Below are positions 5,351-6,310 of a stretch of 6,310 nucleotides of DNA, in pieces. Within the stretch, counting starts at the first letter, position 1; every line of letters begins with the position of its first letter. Source of the stretch: an uncultured Oscillospiraceae bacterium (lineage in GTDB: Bacteria > Bacillota > Clostridia > Oscillospirales > Ruminococcaceae); NCBI GenBank assembly GCA_958427155.1, contig CAUABB010000089.1, forward strand, positions 1 to 6,310, in the 5' to 3' direction. Both the position numbers and the translations under genes were made by a program. The notes under the pieces were generated by a model. It was not told the origin of the DNA and ran no database searches. It worked only from the letters and a program-made list of their open reading frames with translations.

Positions 5351-5380
5351 ATTATACTATGAGCGCACACTGCCTGTCAA
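5351..5380 (-). promoter_or_regulatory. Consensus sigma-A promoter of rpsU
   Basis: On the minus strand TTGACA (5375-5380) and TATAAT (5351-5356) match the housekeeping consensus at all twelve bases, with an 18-bp spacer. The predicted start near 5344 gives a leader of about 50 bases before the rpsU GTG. No strong terminator for leuS is seen in the 117-base gap, so leuS transcripts may also run into rpsU. Confidence 0.85.
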
Positions 5381-5410
5381 GACCTAAAATAAAAATCAAA
5401 ACACAGCTTA

Positions 5411-6310
5411 CTATTTTGCTACAATATTCACAAGCTTACCAGGAACATAAATTTCTTTAAGCACCGATTTACCGTCAATAGAAGCCGAAACCTCATCCTT
5501 TGCGGCTGAAATTGCCTCCTCTTTTGTGCAGCTCGCAGAAACCGTAACCTTGCCACGCAGCTTCCCATTCACCTGAACCGCAAGTTCTACCGTATCCTCA
5601 ACACATTCTGCTTCATCATAGGAAGGCCACTCGCTCTGTGTAACCATTCCACCAAAGTTCATTTTCTCAAACAATTCTTCCGTGATATGCGGGGCAAACG
5701 GATTTAAAAGAATTAAAAAGTCCTTAAATTCTCTACGATTAATCGTTTTTACCGAGGTAATTTGATTCAAAAGAGTCATCATCGCCGCAATCGCAGTGTT
5801 AAACTTCAGATTTTCGATATCCTCTGTAACCTTTTTAATCGTTTTATGCATAGCGGACCGCAGTTCTTCACGATATTCATTGCCATCCACAACGCAGTCC
5901 TGAAGTGCCCAAACACGGTCAAGAAAACGTTTACATCCCTTAATGCTTGCAGAACTCCACGGAGCACTTTTTTCGAAATCGCCGATAAACATTTCATATA
6001 ACCTCATGGTATCTGCGCCATATTCCTTGACAATTTCATCCGGGTTTACGACGTTGCCACGAGACTTACTCATTTTTTCACCGTTTTCGCCCAAGATCAT
6101 GCCATGGCTAGTTCTTTTTGCGTAAGGTTCCTTTGTGCCAACAACACCAATATCATAAAGGAATTTATGCCAGAACCTAGAATAAAGCAGATGAAGAGTT
6201 GTATGCTCCATCCCACCGTTATACCAATCAACCGGAAGCCAATAATCAAGCGCTTCTTTAGAAGCAATTGCATTTGGATTATGTGGGTCACAGTAACGAA
6301 GAAAATACCA
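5411..6310 (-). CDS. leuS: Leucyl-tRNA synthetase, C-terminal part (cut by window edge)
   Basis: Attaches leucine to tRNA-Leu in the cytoplasm. Only the last 299 residues are visible; the frame is open to the right edge, beginning WYFLRYCDPHNPN. Bacterial enzymes usually have 800-plus residues, so the nucleotide-binding HIGH motif and most of the editing domain lie outside. Counting from the first visible residue, the end of the catalytic domain includes WLPVDWYNGGMEHTTLHLLY (24-43) and the ATP-binding KMSKS loop (79-83, in EKMSKSRGNVVNPDEIV). The helical anticodon-binding domain follows (about 120-225, with LLNPFAPHITEEL at 201-213), then the small C-terminal domain that contacts tRNA (about 240-299, with VQVNGKLRGKV). 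An internal ATG at 6211 is not the start, because the frame continues upstream with conserved sequence. The gene ends in TAG. No convincing terminator hairpin follows. Confidence 0.98.
   Translation of the reverse strand, partial: WYFLRYCDPHNPNAIASKEALDYWLPVDWYNGGMEHTTLHLLYSRFWHKFLYDIGVVGTKEPYAKRTSHGMILGENGEKMSKSRGNVVNPDEIVKEYGADTMRLYEMFIGDFEKSAPWSSASIKGCKRFLDRVWALQDCVVDGNEYREELRSAMHKTIKKVTEDIENLKFNTAIAAMMTLLNQITSVKTINRREFKDFLILLNPFAPHITEELFEKMNFGGMVTQSEWPSYDEAECVEDTVELAVQVNGKLRGKVTVSASCTKEEAISAAKDEVSASIDGKSVLKEIYVPGKLVNIVAK

Noticed and set aside
5385..5440. AAGCT/AGCTT pairing around the leuS stop codon followed by T-rich DNA, considered as a leuS terminator
   Set aside because: A five-base stem with a loop of about 22 bases is too weak to support a terminator call.
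6097..6291. Minus-strand 64-codon frame near the right edge
   Set aside because: It overlaps the leuS frame, which reads conserved synthetase sequence through the same bases.

Overview
The window looks like a piece of a low-to-moderate GC Firmicutes chromosome, most likely class Clostridia and possibly Oscillospiraceae/Ruminococcaceae. The evidence is the strong purine-rich Shine-Dalgarno sites, the consensus sigma-A-type promoters, the FMN-riboswitch/RibU pair, the YqeG protein, and the order aroQ - M24 peptidase - efp, which is also known from Bacillus subtilis (yqhS-yqhT-efp). The family-level placement is a guess. Every gene I can support is on the minus strand, so transcription runs from the right edge to the left. 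I see no mobile element, phage gene, CRISPR array, tRNA or rRNA.

Right to left: (1) the C-terminal 299 residues of leucyl-tRNA synthetase (leuS), cut by the right edge. (2) A short unit for ribosomal protein S21 (rpsU, GTG start, 58 codons) with a perfect-hexamer promoter, a 14-bp palindrome at the predicted transcription start, a leader hairpin that contains the Shine-Dalgarno, and a clear intrinsic terminator. (3) A tight four-gene cluster: a YqeG-type HAD phosphatase, an endonuclease-IV-like TIM-barrel protein (ATGA overlap), type II 3-dehydroquinate dehydratase aroQ (17 nt later) and an M24 aminopeptidase P-like enzyme (15 nt later). (4) efp with its own promoter, followed by a small acidic, zinc-ribbon protein of the clostridial CD1247-like type. 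(5) A riboflavin-import unit: candidate promoter, FMN riboswitch, intrinsic terminator, then ribU. (6) At the left edge, a perfect TTGACA-N17-TATAAT promoter that starts six bases after the ribU stop and must serve a gene outside the window.

The genes are mostly housekeeping and translation related (leuS, rpsU, efp), with one shikimate-pathway enzyme, one peptidase, one probable lipid-phosphate or sugar-phosphate phosphatase and one vitamin importer. The ribU unit is the best understood regulatory circuit: FMN in the cell should favour the riboswitch fold and premature termination, and low FMN should allow RibU synthesis. RibU would need the shared ECF energising module (EcfA, EcfA', EcfT), which is not in this window.

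I do not see a convincing undescribed system. The items most worth a second look are the acidic zinc-ribbon protein beside efp, the endonuclease-IV-like protein with one altered metal ligand, the layered control elements in front of rpsU, and a specific antiterminator pairing I propose for the FMN riboswitch.
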